Of a stretch of 64,000 bases of DNA, positions 7,349 through 15,882 are shown piece after piece. This stretch comes from VXMO01 sp965219405 (GTDB lineage: Bacteria; Chloroflexota; Dehalococcoidia; UBA6926). The translations under genes were made by a program, and so were the position numbers. The notes beneath the pieces are model-generated. The model was given only the letters and a program-made list of their open reading frames with translations, searched no databases and was not told the origin of the DNA. The stretch lies in contig OZ244736.1 in NCBI GenBank assembly GCA_965219405.1, positions 744,001 through 808,000 of the forward strand, given 5' to 3'. How positions within the stretch are numbered: the stretch's first letter is position 1; each line of letters begins with the position of its first letter.

Positions 7349-9745
7349 CTACCGTAGAACCCCGCTCTCAATCCCCTTGGATACCTCCTCGTCGGTCAGG
7401 CCGAGCACGCTCGTATACACATACTCATTATCCTCCCCGATCCATGGCGCGCGGTTGGCCGCGGTGGCCCTGGACAGAGAAGGAACGGCCGGCAGTCCGT
7501 GATGCGATAGCGTGCCCCACGTCGAGTGCGTCGACTGCACGATGTGTCCCCGCTCTCTCAGATGCGGATCGTGGTACAGATCCTCGCTGTTCATCGCCAC
7601 GCCGGCCGGCACCCCCACCTTCTGCAGCATGTGCAGGAGCTGATGTGACGTGAACCGCCGTGACCATTCGCTGATTTCGTGGTCGATTTCGTCGCGATTC
7701 GCGCGTCGTCCCTCCGTGTCCGCGAATCGCGGGTCGTCCGCCCAATGCGGCGCCCCCATCGCTTGCGCCAGCGCGCGCCATTGTTCGTTCGTCTCACACG
7801 CAATGACGATCCACGTGTCTTGGTACAGGCATGAATACGCCCCGTAGGGCGCGTAATGGGCCGCCAGCGGCTCGTCATACCCCACGCTGCCCCAGATGTT
7901 CCCGTTGATCGTGTAGTCCAGGATGGCCGGGCCCATCATCGAGCCCTGGCCGTCTACCTGCGCAATCTCGATGAACTGCCCGCGACCTGTCACATCACGA
8001 AACTCAAGCGCCGCGGCGGTCGAAAGCGCGACAAACGCCGCCCCCACGTAGTCCGGTATGACGCCCTTGGCGTGGTTCTGCATCGGAGAGTCCGGGTGCC
8101 CCCACAGCAGCGACAGCCCAGTCACCGCCTGCAGGTTGTTGCCGTACGTCACCCAGTTGTTCAGCGGCCCGTCTGACCCCATCCCCGGCATGCCGATCTG
8201 GATGATGCCCGGGTTGATCTTCGTCAGGTCGTCGTAGCCCAGCCCAAGCCGCTTCATGACCGTCGCGCTGAAGTTGTCAACGACAACATCGCTCTCTTTG
8301 ACCAGTTGACGGAACAGATCCTTGCCGCCGTCCGAGCGCAGATCGAGAGTGCAGCTCAGCTTGTTGCGGTTCATATCGGGGAACAGCGGACGCGTCGGTT
8401 CACGGTTGGCCTCAAGGCTCTCCGATTCCACCTTGATGACCTCCGCGCCATAGAAGCCCAGGAACATGGTTCCGATTGGCCCCGCAAACGCTCGTGTGAT
8501 GTCCGCCACGCGGATACCGTCCAATAGCTCCGCATCCGGCGTTTTCCCATTCGTTGGGGCGGGATACGTATCCCGCCGCGGCGTGACCGAATCAATCTCG
8601 GCCAGCACCTCATCCCGATGCTGATCCAAAAGCGGGGCAGGGCGCGACTGTGACCACGGCGTCTTTGACATGATGAACGGCTGGCCCGGCGTCTCATACT
8701 CGCCCACGACGGGATGCGTCACCTTTTGGAACCAGCCCCGTGATCGCATATGGTCATCCGTCACGAAGTCCTCGAACGTGTTGACCGGGCAGCACGCGAG
8801 GCCGCGCTTCTGCGCCTCCTCCACGAACTCATCGCGGTCGAACTGCTCGATGAACGACTGAATCAGTATCTGTGCGAGGTCCTCGTTGTCCGTCCGGTAC
8901 TGGGATGAGTCCCAGTCATCGTCGGACAGCACCGCGTCCTCCATCCACTGTCGGGACAGCACCCGCCAATGGCCGGTCATAAAGACCGCAATCTGGACGT
9001 ACTTGTCATCCTTTGTCCGATAGATATTCGCGGGACCGCCGCGCGGGCCCTGACGCGTTACGAGCTCGCTCCGCTGGCTGTACCGCGCAATCGTGCCCAC
9101 AGTCGCGAATGTCAGAGCCTCCTGCAACGACAGGTCGATGCGCTGACCCAGCCCCGTCGCGCGACGGTGCCGTACCGCGTTGATTGCCAGGTATGCCCCG
9201 TGCACGGCCGCGAGCTGCGATCCGATCTGACACGGCAGCACGACCGGTGAGCGCTCATCGTCGCCCTGGCTCATCATCACGCCGGACATGGCGGAGATGA
9301 TCGCCTCATTAGCCGCAAAGTGGCTGAACGGCCCCGTCTGCCCGAACGGCGTCAGCGAGACGGTCACAAGCCCCGGATTAAGCGCCTCCAGCCGATCATC
9401 ATCGATCCCCAGTGATGCCAACTGCCCGGGCGTCGTGCACTCCACAAAGATATCCGCGCGCTCGATGAGTTGCTCCAGCGTCTCCCGACCGCCGGACTCA
9501 TCAATGTCCAGCACGATGCTGCGACGATTCAGATTCGCGTTAAGGAATGGAATCCCACGCTCTAGGTCCGCGATGTCCCCCGCGAATGGTGCATGCATCC
9601 GGTTCGGATCGCCCCCCGGCGGCTCTACCTTGATGACGTCCGCGCCGAGCCCCGCGAGATACCCCGCGCAGTACGCCGCCGGAATCTCCCCGATCTCAAC
9701 AACCCGCAGATGCCCCAGCGCCGAATCCGTATTCCCGTTAGTCAT
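7349..9745 (-). CDS. Double-domain CaiB/BaiF (class III) CoA-transferase-like protein
   Basis: 798 aa, about twice the usual 400 residues, with two complete CoA-transferase III modules. Module 1 (about 8-380) opens LRVVEIGEIPAAYCAGYLAG with LGADVIKVEPPGGDPNR and LVTVSLTPFGQTGP. Module 2 (about 400-790) opens GIRVADITRAFAGPIGTMFL with GAEVIKVES, LGLGYDDLTKINPGIIQIGM and GRGQFIEIAQVDGQG. Family members form interlocked dimers and move CoA between carboxylic acids, so the fusion may be a covalent heterodimer. ATG 9745 is chosen because GGGGAG lies seven bases upstream; ATG 9751 and TTG 9763 are too close to it. Substrate unknown. Two single-length relatives lie at 36-38.8 kb. Confidence 0.9.
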   Translation of the reverse strand: MTNGNTDSALGHLRVVEIGEIPAAYCAGYLAGLGADVIKVEPPGGDPNRMHAPFAGDIADLERGIPFLNANLNRRSIVLDIDESGGRETLEQLIERADIFVECTTPGQLASLGIDDDRLEALNPGLVTVSLTPFGQTGPFSHFAANEAIISAMSGVMMSQGDDERSPVVLPCQIGSQLAAVHGAYLAINAVRHRRATGLGQRIDLSLQEALTFATVGTIARYSQRSELVTRQGPRGGPANIYRTKDDKYVQIAVFMTGHWRVLSRQWMEDAVLSDDDWDSSQYRTDNEDLAQILIQSFIEQFDRDEFVEEAQKRGLACCPVNTFEDFVTDDHMRSRGWFQKVTHPVVGEYETPGQPFIMSKTPWSQSRPAPLLDQHRDEVLAEIDSVTPRRDTYPAPTNGKTPDAELLDGIRVADITRAFAGPIGTMFLGFYGAEVIKVESESLEANREPTRPLFPDMNRNKLSCTLDLRSDGGKDLFRQLVKESDVVVDNFSATVMKRLGLGYDDLTKINPGIIQIGMPGMGSDGPLNNWVTYGNNLQAVTGLSLLWGHPDSPMQNHAKGVIPDYVGAAFVALSTAAALEFRDVTGRGQFIEIAQVDGQGSMMGPAILDYTINGNIWGSVGYDEPLAAHYAPYGAYSCLYQDTWIVIACETNEQWRALAQAMGAPHWADDPRFADTEGRRANRDEIDHEISEWSRRFTSHQLLHMLQKVGVPAGVAMNSEDLYHDPHLRERGHIVQSTHSTWGTLSHHGLPAVPSLSRATAANRAPWIGEDNEYVYTSVLGLTDEEVSKGIESGVLR

Positions 9746-9797
9746 AGTCATACTCCCCACCAACTGGGCGCTCGTTTTTCAGTCGTTGTGCTTATCC

Positions 9798-9985
9798 CCT
9801 CATTCCGGCGAAAGCCGGAATCCATCCCGTAGAAGACAATGCGAGCGCCCAAATCTGCGAGTACGATAGGCGTCCCACCCTTAAAGGGTCAAGAACAAAC
9901 CACCCCCGCTCACCCTGAGCCTGTCGAAGGGCCACCACGCCCGTCATTCCCATCCCCCCCGTCATTCCCGCGCAGGCGGGAATCT
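9798..9985. repeat. Cluster of three palindromic repeats upstream of vapBC
   Basis: 9798-9826 carries the ATTCCGGCGAAAGCCGGAAT palindrome with an ATCC tail. 9909-9932 is a diverged TGAGCCTGTCGAAGG element. 9960-9985 is ATTCCCGCGCAGGCGGGAAT. The region between the CoA-transferase start and vapB otherwise holds only the promoter zone of the two divergent genes. Confidence 0.85.
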
Positions 9986-10093
9986 GAATCACGATGACGC
10001 AACCCAACCCCGTAACGCCGCTCAAGCCCTTGCCCCCACCTCTCACAATCAGTAGGGTAGACACAAAACAAGCCGTCTACCCTGAGGTGCACG

Positions 10094-10360
10094 ATGAGCC
10101 TGAACATCAAGAACGAGGAAACCTGCCGCCTCGCCGAAGAACTCGCAGCCCTGACCAAAGAAAACAAGACGCAGGCAATCACCATCGCCCTCCGTGAACG
10201 GCTGGAGCGGGTGACTGGCGAGCGGGAAAAGAGAATTGAGTGGGAAAAGAAGGCAATGCGAGCCGCTGCGGAGCGTCTTGCGCCGCACTTGAAACCGGGA
10301 CCCTCCTCTACAGAGATCGGTGACTTTCTCTACGGTGGCGAGTTTGGCGAACCGAAATGA
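10094..10360 (+). CDS. vapB: VapB-like antitoxin
   Basis: Antitoxin of a type II module, 88 aa. The N-terminus MSLNIKNEETCRLAEELAAL followed by TKENKTQAITIALRERLERV is the Rv0623/PSK-type VapB pattern: a short beta strand and two helices that form the DNA-binding dimer. The acidic and aromatic tail (EIGDFLYGGEFGEPK) is where VapB proteins usually wrap around the toxin. GAGGTG precedes the start. Its stop overlaps the toxin start as ATGA. Such pairs normally repress their own promoter. Confidence 0.88.
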   Translation: MSLNIKNEETCRLAEELAALTKENKTQAITIALRERLERVTGEREKRIEWEKKAMRAAAERLAPHLKPGPSSTEIGDFLYGGEFGEPK

Positions 10361-10743
10361 TCATCGATTCATCTGCGATCTGCGCCATCCTCCTGAACGA
10401 ATCTGACGCCGACCACTACGAAGAAGCAGTCATACACGCTGACGTGCGCCGCATGTCTGCGGGGAGTCTTCTGGAAACTGCAATGGTCATCGAAGGTCGG
10501 GCCGGACTGTCGGGCGGAGATGAGCTTGATGCGTTCATCGAGCGCCATGCCATCGAAATCGTCCCTGTAACGCCTGAGCAGGTCGCCGCCGCCCGACGCG
10601 CGTGGCGAAGTTTCGGCAAAGGCAACCACCCCGCCGCCCTCAACCTCGGCGATTGCCTCGCCTACGCCCTCTCAGAAATGACCCGAGAACCAATCCTCTT
10701 CAAAGGTCAGGACTTCGGCCAGACGGACGTTAATTCAGCTTAG
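10357..10743 (+). CDS. vapC: VapC-like PIN-domain ribonuclease toxin
   Basis: PIN-domain endoribonuclease, 128 aa. The acidic metal-binding residues are visible in MIIDSSAICAILLNE (first Asp), SLLETAMVIEGR (Glu) and ALNLGDCLAYALS (the 'GDC.AYA' motif). The C-terminal PILFKGQDFGQTDV contains the last conserved D-F element. The gene overlaps vapB by four bases. Palindromic repeats flank the module on both sides, consistent with a mobile accessory unit. The RNA target cannot be predicted from sequence. Confidence 0.92.
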   Translation: MIIDSSAICAILLNESDADHYEEAVIHADVRRMSAGSLLETAMVIEGRAGLSGGDELDAFIERHAIEIVPVTPEQVAAARRAWRSFGKGNHPAALNLGDCLAYALSEMTREPILFKGQDFGQTDVNSA

Positions 10744-10770
10744 GCCGACCGCGCACCGCCCCGTTCGCCG

Positions 10771-10962
10771 TGAGCTTGTCGAGGGGCCCGCCCCCTGTCA
10801 TTCCTAGCACACCCGTCATTCCCGCGAGAGTGGGAATCTGAATCACATTGTGTAATCCAACCCCGGAACGCCACTCAAGAAATCCCCTCCCCCCTTGTGG
10901 GGGAGGGCCAGGGTGGGGAAGGGTAGCGCGCCCCTTGTCATTCTGAGCGTAGCGAAGAATCT
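10771..10962. repeat. Palindromic repeat cluster downstream of vapC
   Basis: This gene-free stretch carries a diverged TGAGCTTGTCGAGGGG element (10771-10795), an ATTCCCGCGAGAGTGGGAAT hairpin (near 10817-10838), a CCCTCCCC/GGGGAGGG-type inverted repeat (near 10886-10920) and a CATTCTGAGCGTAGCGAAGA element (10935-10962). No coding sequence is seen. Confidence 0.8.
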
Positions 10963-11018
10963 AAAGGGGGTTATATCTTTGAGTTGACAGGGGATAGTTC
11001 GCAAGAAAGGACAGGACG

Positions 11019-11225
11019 ATGGCAGCCAAGACAGCGGGAATGACTCAGGACTACAGCATCAAGGTCATGTGGGAGTGGGATAACGACGAGTACCAGAACG
11101 TCGCGACCTATGATGTGATATGCCCCGATTGCCGCCAGATGGTCGGGGTCTACGACGATGACAATGACGCCGCGATGTTCAACGATATGTTCAATCACTA
11201 CGAAGCGTTTCATATGGACAGCTAG
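11019..11225 (+). CDS. Small uncharacterised acidic protein with CPDC motif
   Basis: 68 aa, not recognised. AGGACAGGACG precedes the ATG, a reasonable ribosome-binding site. The sequence is strongly acidic and aromatic (KVMWEWDNDEY, GVYDDDNDAAMFNDMFNHY) with one CPDC pair at about residues 41-44 that could bind metal or be redox active. Length, Shine-Dalgarno and non-random composition suggest a real gene. It stands alone between repeat clusters, like the other accessory genes of this region. Confidence 0.55.
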   Translation: MAAKTAGMTQDYSIKVMWEWDNDEYQNVATYDVICPDCRQMVGVYDDDNDAAMFNDMFNHYEAFHMDS

Positions 11226-11332
11226 GGGATTGTGGACTTGTCAACTCAACGACAAAAGTCCCAATCTAAAGCCTCCAATCCGCCGGCCAAAGCCGTAACT
11301 CCAATCCCCGCCCACCCTGACCGCCAGCCCTC

Positions 11333-11443
11333 CGTTCACCCTGAGCTTGTCGAAGGGTGAGCCCACCTGGAGACCCACCCCTCATTCCGGCGAAAGCTGG
11401 AATCCATCGGGTCTGTCATTCCGAGCGCAGCCGAGGAATCCAG
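11333..11443. repeat. Palindromic repeat cluster upstream of the DUF262 gene
   Basis: Three adjacent elements: 11333-11361 (GTTCACCCT...AGGGTGA), about 11381-11410 (ATTCCGGCGAAAGCTGGAAT) and about 11415-11443 (CATTCCGAGCGCAGCCGAGGA). The wider gap 11226-11610 otherwise holds only a 32-codon open frame (11491-11589) that I do not support as a gene. Confidence 0.8.
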
Positions 11444-11610
11444 AGATGCGCTAGGCGATAGGCTCTGAGGGATAAGCGCGGTATTGATCGATGCCAAATG
11501 ATCTGCCTATTATTGTCCGTCTCAAATACAACCCCCTCGTCGTGCCGGGATTCTTCCCAAATCAGAATCCAGCCTACGGTGAGAGGTAATCCATACTCTG
11601 CGGAGATACC

Positions 11611-13326
11611 ATGCCACGATTGCTGAGGATTAGTGAAGACGCTGTCTCCACAGACGGTTTGTTCTCCGGAAACGAAGGACTGCTATTCGAGATTCGCCCT
11701 CCTCAACGGAGGTTCAAATGGAAGGACACGCAGGTCGTTCAATTGTGGAACGATATTCTCACTGCGTATCGCAATGACCCCAACCCATATTTTTTGGGCT
11801 CCTTGCTCCTAGTTGACATCGGAAATGGACATGTATCAGTTATCGACGGCCAGCAACGACTAGCCACGATGTCAATCCTCTTGGCGGTTCTGCGTGATCA
11901 CTGTCGTGCTATTCCCGATTTAAGTGGAAGGGCACGTGTAATACAAAGACTCCTTACCCGTGTAGACAACAACGATAGACCAACGGGCGAATACGTTGTA
12001 ACGCTACAAGAACCCGACAAGCAGATTTACATTGACTTTATCAAGCAGCCAGGGTCTACCGAACACGAGACAACAAAACCGGGATTTCTCTCAGGCGCAG
12101 TCAAGGTCTTGAAACAAAAGGTCGACAATTACGTCATTGGAGCGGACCCGAGCGCAAGACTGGAGAGCCTATGTGAGTACATTCAGACCAAGGTCATGTT
12201 TCTCCCCCTCACGGTACGAAGCGAAGGTGAAGGTTATTTGGTTTTTGATACCAGCAACACGAGAGGATTGCGCCTTTCGCCTTCAGAGGCGTTGAAGGCC
12301 CGGCTAGCTGTAGTCGCGCGTGAGAGTACCGGCCTAGCGGAAGAGTTGATCGAGAAATGGAACATGGCTGCGGCGAAACTGGAAAGTGCCGATTTGCGAA
12401 TTGACGTAATGGACGACTATTTACGTGCTGTTTGGAGTTCAAGGAAGGGCTACATTTCAAAGCGCTCTTTAGACAAGATCGCTGAAAAATTGACCAGTAC
12501 GGAGGACATTAGGTCGTTCGTCGACGATCTATCAGTGTATGTAGACAATTTTCTTGCTGTCGTGGTTCCCACGGCGAAGAAGGCGCTTAGCGAGGACCTT
12601 AGAGATCTAAGAGCTCTAAACAGCCAATCGGTTGGCTTCCTGACTATGACACATAAGCACTCGTTTGATCGGTTTGCAGAGGCCGTCGATTTAGTATTGT
12701 CACTCCAGATACGAAACATAACATTTGGACCTGACAGCCCTAATACGTATGAGAGAAGCTGGCCCGATTGGGCAGGGCTTGTTCGTGACGGGGAGCCCGA
12801 CAAAGCCTTCGAACAAATTCGTGGCCATCTGGTCAGCGATCAAGAATTCCAGACTTCGTTTGAAACGGCAACGGCGGCATCGTCTGCAACCGTCCGGCAC
12901 GTACTCAGGCGGCTTGACCCTATAAGTCGGCCAGGCTCTGGTGTGCAACCTATGGAGGTAGACGTTGAACATGTTATGCCGAGGTCTGTTGTGAGCAAGC
13001 TGATCGACAACAAGCGGCTTACACCGAGCGTTAAGCAATGGATTGAAGACTTGGGCTACGAGATTCCGGAAACTTCCGACGATAAGAAAGAAATGGGCCA
13101 TAAGTTTGGGCAATGGTTGAACATGCTGGGGAACCAGGCCTTATTGAACGAAAAGGCCAATCGTCGATTACAGGATCGCCCCTTTGCCGACAAAAAGGTC
13201 TTCTACGGGAGGCAAGCCCTCAAATTGACGAACACTCTTGTCGAACAGCAGCAGTGGGGAGAAAACCAGATACTAGAGAGACAGAAGGCTATGGCGAAGG
13301 AAGCGCCTAGTATCTGGCGCAAATAG
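11611..13326 (+). CDS. DUF262/DUF1524 (GmrSD-like) nuclease, putative defence protein
   Basis: 571 aa. The N-terminal DUF262 domain has EIRPPQRRFKWKDTQVVQLW, YFLGSLLLVD and the diagnostic DGQQR motif (residues 79-83), which in GmrS-type domains is linked to NTP hydrolysis. The C-terminal DUF1524 domain has VDVEHVMPRS (about 450-459) and LNMLGNQALLNEKANRRLQD, the His-Me finger nuclease layout. This fused arrangement is found in type IV restriction and other anti-phage enzymes that cut modified DNA. CGGAGAT precedes the ATG. Base composition looks lower in GC than the flanking housekeeping genes, and repeats precede it, pointing to horizontal acquisition. No partner methylase or helicase is adjacent, so it probably acts alone. 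Target specificity is unknown. Confidence 0.88.
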   Translation: MPRLLRISEDAVSTDGLFSGNEGLLFEIRPPQRRFKWKDTQVVQLWNDILTAYRNDPNPYFLGSLLLVDIGNGHVSVIDGQQRLATMSILLAVLRDHCRAIPDLSGRARVIQRLLTRVDNNDRPTGEYVVTLQEPDKQIYIDFIKQPGSTEHETTKPGFLSGAVKVLKQKVDNYVIGADPSARLESLCEYIQTKVMFLPLTVRSEGEGYLVFDTSNTRGLRLSPSEALKARLAVVARESTGLAEELIEKWNMAAAKLESADLRIDVMDDYLRAVWSSRKGYISKRSLDKIAEKLTSTEDIRSFVDDLSVYVDNFLAVVVPTAKKALSEDLRDLRALNSQSVGFLTMTHKHSFDRFAEAVDLVLSLQIRNITFGPDSPNTYERSWPDWAGLVRDGEPDKAFEQIRGHLVSDQEFQTSFETATAASSATVRHVLRRLDPISRPGSGVQPMEVDVEHVMPRSVVSKLIDNKRLTPSVKQWIEDLGYEIPETSDDKKEMGHKFGQWLNMLGNQALLNEKANRRLQDRPFADKKVFYGRQALKLTNTLVEQQQWGENQILERQKAMAKEAPSIWRK

Positions 13327-13341
13327 TACTCCGCCAACCCC

Positions 13342-15123
13342 TCACCCCCTACTCCCCACCTCCCCCAACACCCGCTCCACAAACTCCTCAACCCCCATCG
13401 CCCCCAAATTCTCGCTATTCTCCCGACGCCGCACCGCCACCTCACCCGACTCCGCCTCGCGGTCCCCCACCACCAACATGTACGGTACGTGTCGCGTCTG
13501 CGCCTCACGGATCTTCGCGTTCATGCGCTCGTTGCGGTCATCGATCTCACACCGCAGCCCGGCCTCATGCAGCTGCTCCTGCACCTGCTGCGCATAGGGA
13601 ATATGCCGGTCCGCGATGGGAATAACCGTCGCCTGCACCGGCGCGAGCCACACCGGGAACGCCCCCGCGTTATGCTCCAGCAGCACCCCAAAGAACCGCT
13701 CCAGCGACCCAAGGATCGCGCGATGAATCATCACCGGTCTCTCGCGCGTGTTGTCCTCCGTCACGTATTCCAGGTCGAACCGCTCCGGCAGATTGAAATC
13801 CAGCTGGAACGTGCTCAACTGCCACTCGCGGCGCAAAGCGTCCTGCGAGAACAGATCGATCTTCGGCCCGTAGAAAGCCCCCTCATTGGGAATCTCCTCG
13901 AAGTCAGCCCCCGCCAGCGTCAGCGCCTCCCGCAGCGCCTGTTCCGCCCGATCCCACGTCTCATCGCTCCCAACACGCTTCTCGGGCCGCAGCGACAGCG
14001 TGTACCGAGGCTCGTTCAACCCGAACGCCTCATACACATCGCGCATCATCCGAATCAGCGACGAGAACTCGTCCTGCACCTGGTCCAAACGACAGAAAAT
14101 ATGTGCATCGTCCTGCGAGAAACTACGCACCCGCGTCAGCCCGTGCGTCACGCCCGAGCGCTCATTGCGATGCAGCCGCCCAAAATCCGCGTACCGCAGC
14201 GGCAGCGCCCGGTACGAATGCAACTGCGACTGATACACGACGCAATGCCCGGGGCAATTCATCGGCTTAACGCCGTACTCGATCTCATCCGACTGCGTCA
14301 GGTACATGTTCTCCAGGTAATTGTCATAGTGCCCAGACTGCTTCCATAGGTCCGTCAAAAATATCTGAGGCGTGATGATCTCCTGGTAGCCATACTTGTC
14401 ATACAGTTCCCGGATGAAATCGACCATCAGGTTGTAGACCGTCGCGCCCTTGGGCAGGAAGAATGGACTCGCCGGCGCGATGGGGTCGAAGAAGAACAGA
14501 TCAAGTTCGCGCCCCAGCCGCCGATGATCTCGCCGCTCCGCCTCCGCCAGCCGCTCCACGTGCGCGTCCAACTCCTCCCGCGTCTCGAACAACGCCCCAT
14601 AGATGCGCTGCAACTGCGGATTGGCCTCGCTGCCGCGCCAATATGCCCCCGCCACGCGCGTCAGCGTGAACGCCCCCGTCTTGTCCGTCGACTCCGCATG
14701 AGGCCCCTGGCAGAGGTCGGTGAAATCCCCGTGCGAGTATGTCGAGACCGTCTCATCCGTCAGGCTCTCGATGATCTCCACCTTGAACGGCTGATCCGCG
14801 AATCGCGTCAGCCCCTCCTCGCGCGGCAACTCACCCGCGACAAACGGCGATGCAGACTTCGCGCTCTCCCGCATCCGTGCCTCGATCCCCGGCAAATCGT
14901 CCGTTGACAGCGTGCGCGGCAACAGGAAGTCGTAATAGAACCCGTCCTCGATGGGAGGCCCGATCCCCAGCTTCGCCTCCGGAAACATGGATAGCACGGC
15001 CTCCGCCATCATGTGCGCCGCGGAATGCCGCATACGAATGAGCGTGTCGTTCTCCCCGCCGTATCGGGTCTCAAGCGCGCCCCCGTGCCCGGTGTCTGGT
15101 GCGTGACCTTCTTGATGGGACAT
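13342..15123 (-). CDS. thrS: Threonyl-tRNA synthetase lacking the N-terminal TGS domain
   Basis: Charges tRNA-Thr; 593 aa against about 640 in E. coli. The N-terminal TGS domain is missing. The protein begins almost directly with the editing domain, HSAAHMMAEAVLSMFPEAK (the HxxxH motif, residues 33-37). The class II catalytic core follows: MNCPGHCVVYQSQ (zinc Cys), RNERSGVTHGLTRVRSFSQDDAHIF (read in two parts, motif 2) and MIHRAILGSLERFFGVL (motif 3). The anticodon domain is at the C-terminus (PVQATVIPIADRH, GLRCEIDDRNERMNAKI). AAGGAG lies 12 bases before the ATG. In many bacteria thrS is directly upstream of infC; here the same strand order is kept but about 6 kb of other genes intervene. 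Confidence 0.97.
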   Translation of the reverse strand: MSHQEGHAPDTGHGGALETRYGGENDTLIRMRHSAAHMMAEAVLSMFPEAKLGIGPPIEDGFYYDFLLPRTLSTDDLPGIEARMRESAKSASPFVAGELPREEGLTRFADQPFKVEIIESLTDETVSTYSHGDFTDLCQGPHAESTDKTGAFTLTRVAGAYWRGSEANPQLQRIYGALFETREELDAHVERLAEAERRDHRRLGRELDLFFFDPIAPASPFFLPKGATVYNLMVDFIRELYDKYGYQEIITPQIFLTDLWKQSGHYDNYLENMYLTQSDEIEYGVKPMNCPGHCVVYQSQLHSYRALPLRYADFGRLHRNERSGVTHGLTRVRSFSQDDAHIFCRLDQVQDEFSSLIRMMRDVYEAFGLNEPRYTLSLRPEKRVGSDETWDRAEQALREALTLAGADFEEIPNEGAFYGPKIDLFSQDALRREWQLSTFQLDFNLPERFDLEYVTEDNTRERPVMIHRAILGSLERFFGVLLEHNAGAFPVWLAPVQATVIPIADRHIPYAQQVQEQLHEAGLRCEIDDRNERMNAKIREAQTRHVPYMLVVGDREAESGEVAVRRRENSENLGAMGVEEFVERVLGEVGSRG

Positions 15124-15158
15124 CGTCGTTCATTTCTCCTTGCGCTAGTCCTATCTAT

Positions 15159-15192
15159 AATGACGAATGAAACGCAATGCGTGAAAGAGGCA
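15159..15192 (+). repeat. 34-bp direct repeat, copy 1 (5'-UTR/SD segment)
   Basis: Matches 15883-15916 at 33 of 34 positions. It runs from the last bases of a TATAAT-like hexamer (15156-15161) to the Shine-Dalgarno AAAGAGG (15184-15190) that serves the DUF433 gene at 15198. The two copies bracket the DUF433/DUF5615 pair. Confidence 0.9.
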
Positions 15193-15197
15193 GAACG

Positions 15198-15491
15198 ATG
15201 GCTGACATGACAACAGATTGGTCTCAGTGCAAAGCCGTTGAAAAAGTCCCCGACCGCATGGGCGGTGTCCTCGTGTTCAAGGATACGCGGCTCGCCGTAT
15301 CGCAGTTGATCGGCGTTTTGCGAGACGGGGGAACCGTTAAAGACTTCCTGAAATGGTTCGATACTGTCGTGGATGAGAATGATGTGAAGGCCGTGCTGGA
15401 TTACCTGGAGGCCGATTTGACGCGCGAGTGGGCAGAGACGGAGGCGGCTTTCGTGGCTGAGAAGCAATCGCCCTACGGGCAAAAGGGCTAA
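15198..15491 (+). CDS. DUF433 protein, putative antitoxin
   Basis: 97 aa from ATG 15198, chosen because AAAGAGG lies seven bases upstream; an in-frame start at 15177 would put the Shine-Dalgarno inside the gene. The DUF433 signature is visible in VFKDTRLAVSQLIGVLRDGG, TVKDFLKWFDTVVDENDVKA and VLDYLEADL. DUF433 proteins are small helix-turn-helix proteins often paired with PIN-like DUF5615 proteins as presumed toxin-antitoxin systems, and such a gene follows 35 bp downstream. The upstream leader is a copy of the one before the M42 peptidase gene. Confidence 0.82.
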   Translation: MADMTTDWSQCKAVEKVPDRMGGVLVFKDTRLAVSQLIGVLRDGGTVKDFLKWFDTVVDENDVKAVLDYLEADLTREWAETEAAFVAEKQSPYGQKG

Positions 15492-15526
15492 TCTCAGCCC
15501 GCCTGTCAGTTGTCGTTCCCATAAGC

Positions 15527-15844
15527 ATGAGGATTCTATTTGACAATGGAACCCCTGCGCCCTTGAGGCGCCACCTGGAGGGGCACACGGTTGATCTTGC
15601 TTCCGAACGAGGTTGGGCCCAAATAGCCAACGGCAACCTCCTTCGGCTCGCCGAACAAGAGGGCTACGAAGTCCTGATCAGCAATGATAAGGACTTCATC
15701 GACATAAACAACCTCACCAGCGACACCGTCAGTATCATTGTTATCCAGCGCTTTAATTGGCCGATATCCCTCAATGGCATAGACGCAATACGGGAAGCAA
15801 TTCTCCGAATCAGAGCTGGTGAGCGAGAATTACTCAGACTGTAG
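15527..15844 (+). CDS. DUF5615 PIN-like protein, putative toxin
   Basis: 105 aa. The PIN-like core opens with MRILFDNGTPAPLRRHLEGH (first Asp), continues AEQEGYEVLISNDKDFIDI with the second acidic pair (NDKDF), and ends in IVIQRFNWPIS. These match the DUF5615 ('predicted nuclease, contains PIN domain') family. It sits behind a DUF433 gene, the usual partner, and together they form a presumed type II toxin-antitoxin module. RNase activity is inferred from the fold only. Confidence 0.82.
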   Translation: MRILFDNGTPAPLRRHLEGHTVDLASERGWAQIANGNLLRLAEQEGYEVLISNDKDFIDINNLTSDTVSIIVIQRFNWPISLNGIDAIREAILRIRAGERELLRL

Positions 15845-15882
15845 CTCTGCGCTCTCACTAACGTAGACCCCATCGAACGTAC

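Noticed and set aside
11491..11589. 32-codon open frame before the DUF262 gene
   Set aside because: It has an ATG but no convincing ribosome-binding site or recognisable sequence; length is within chance expectation.
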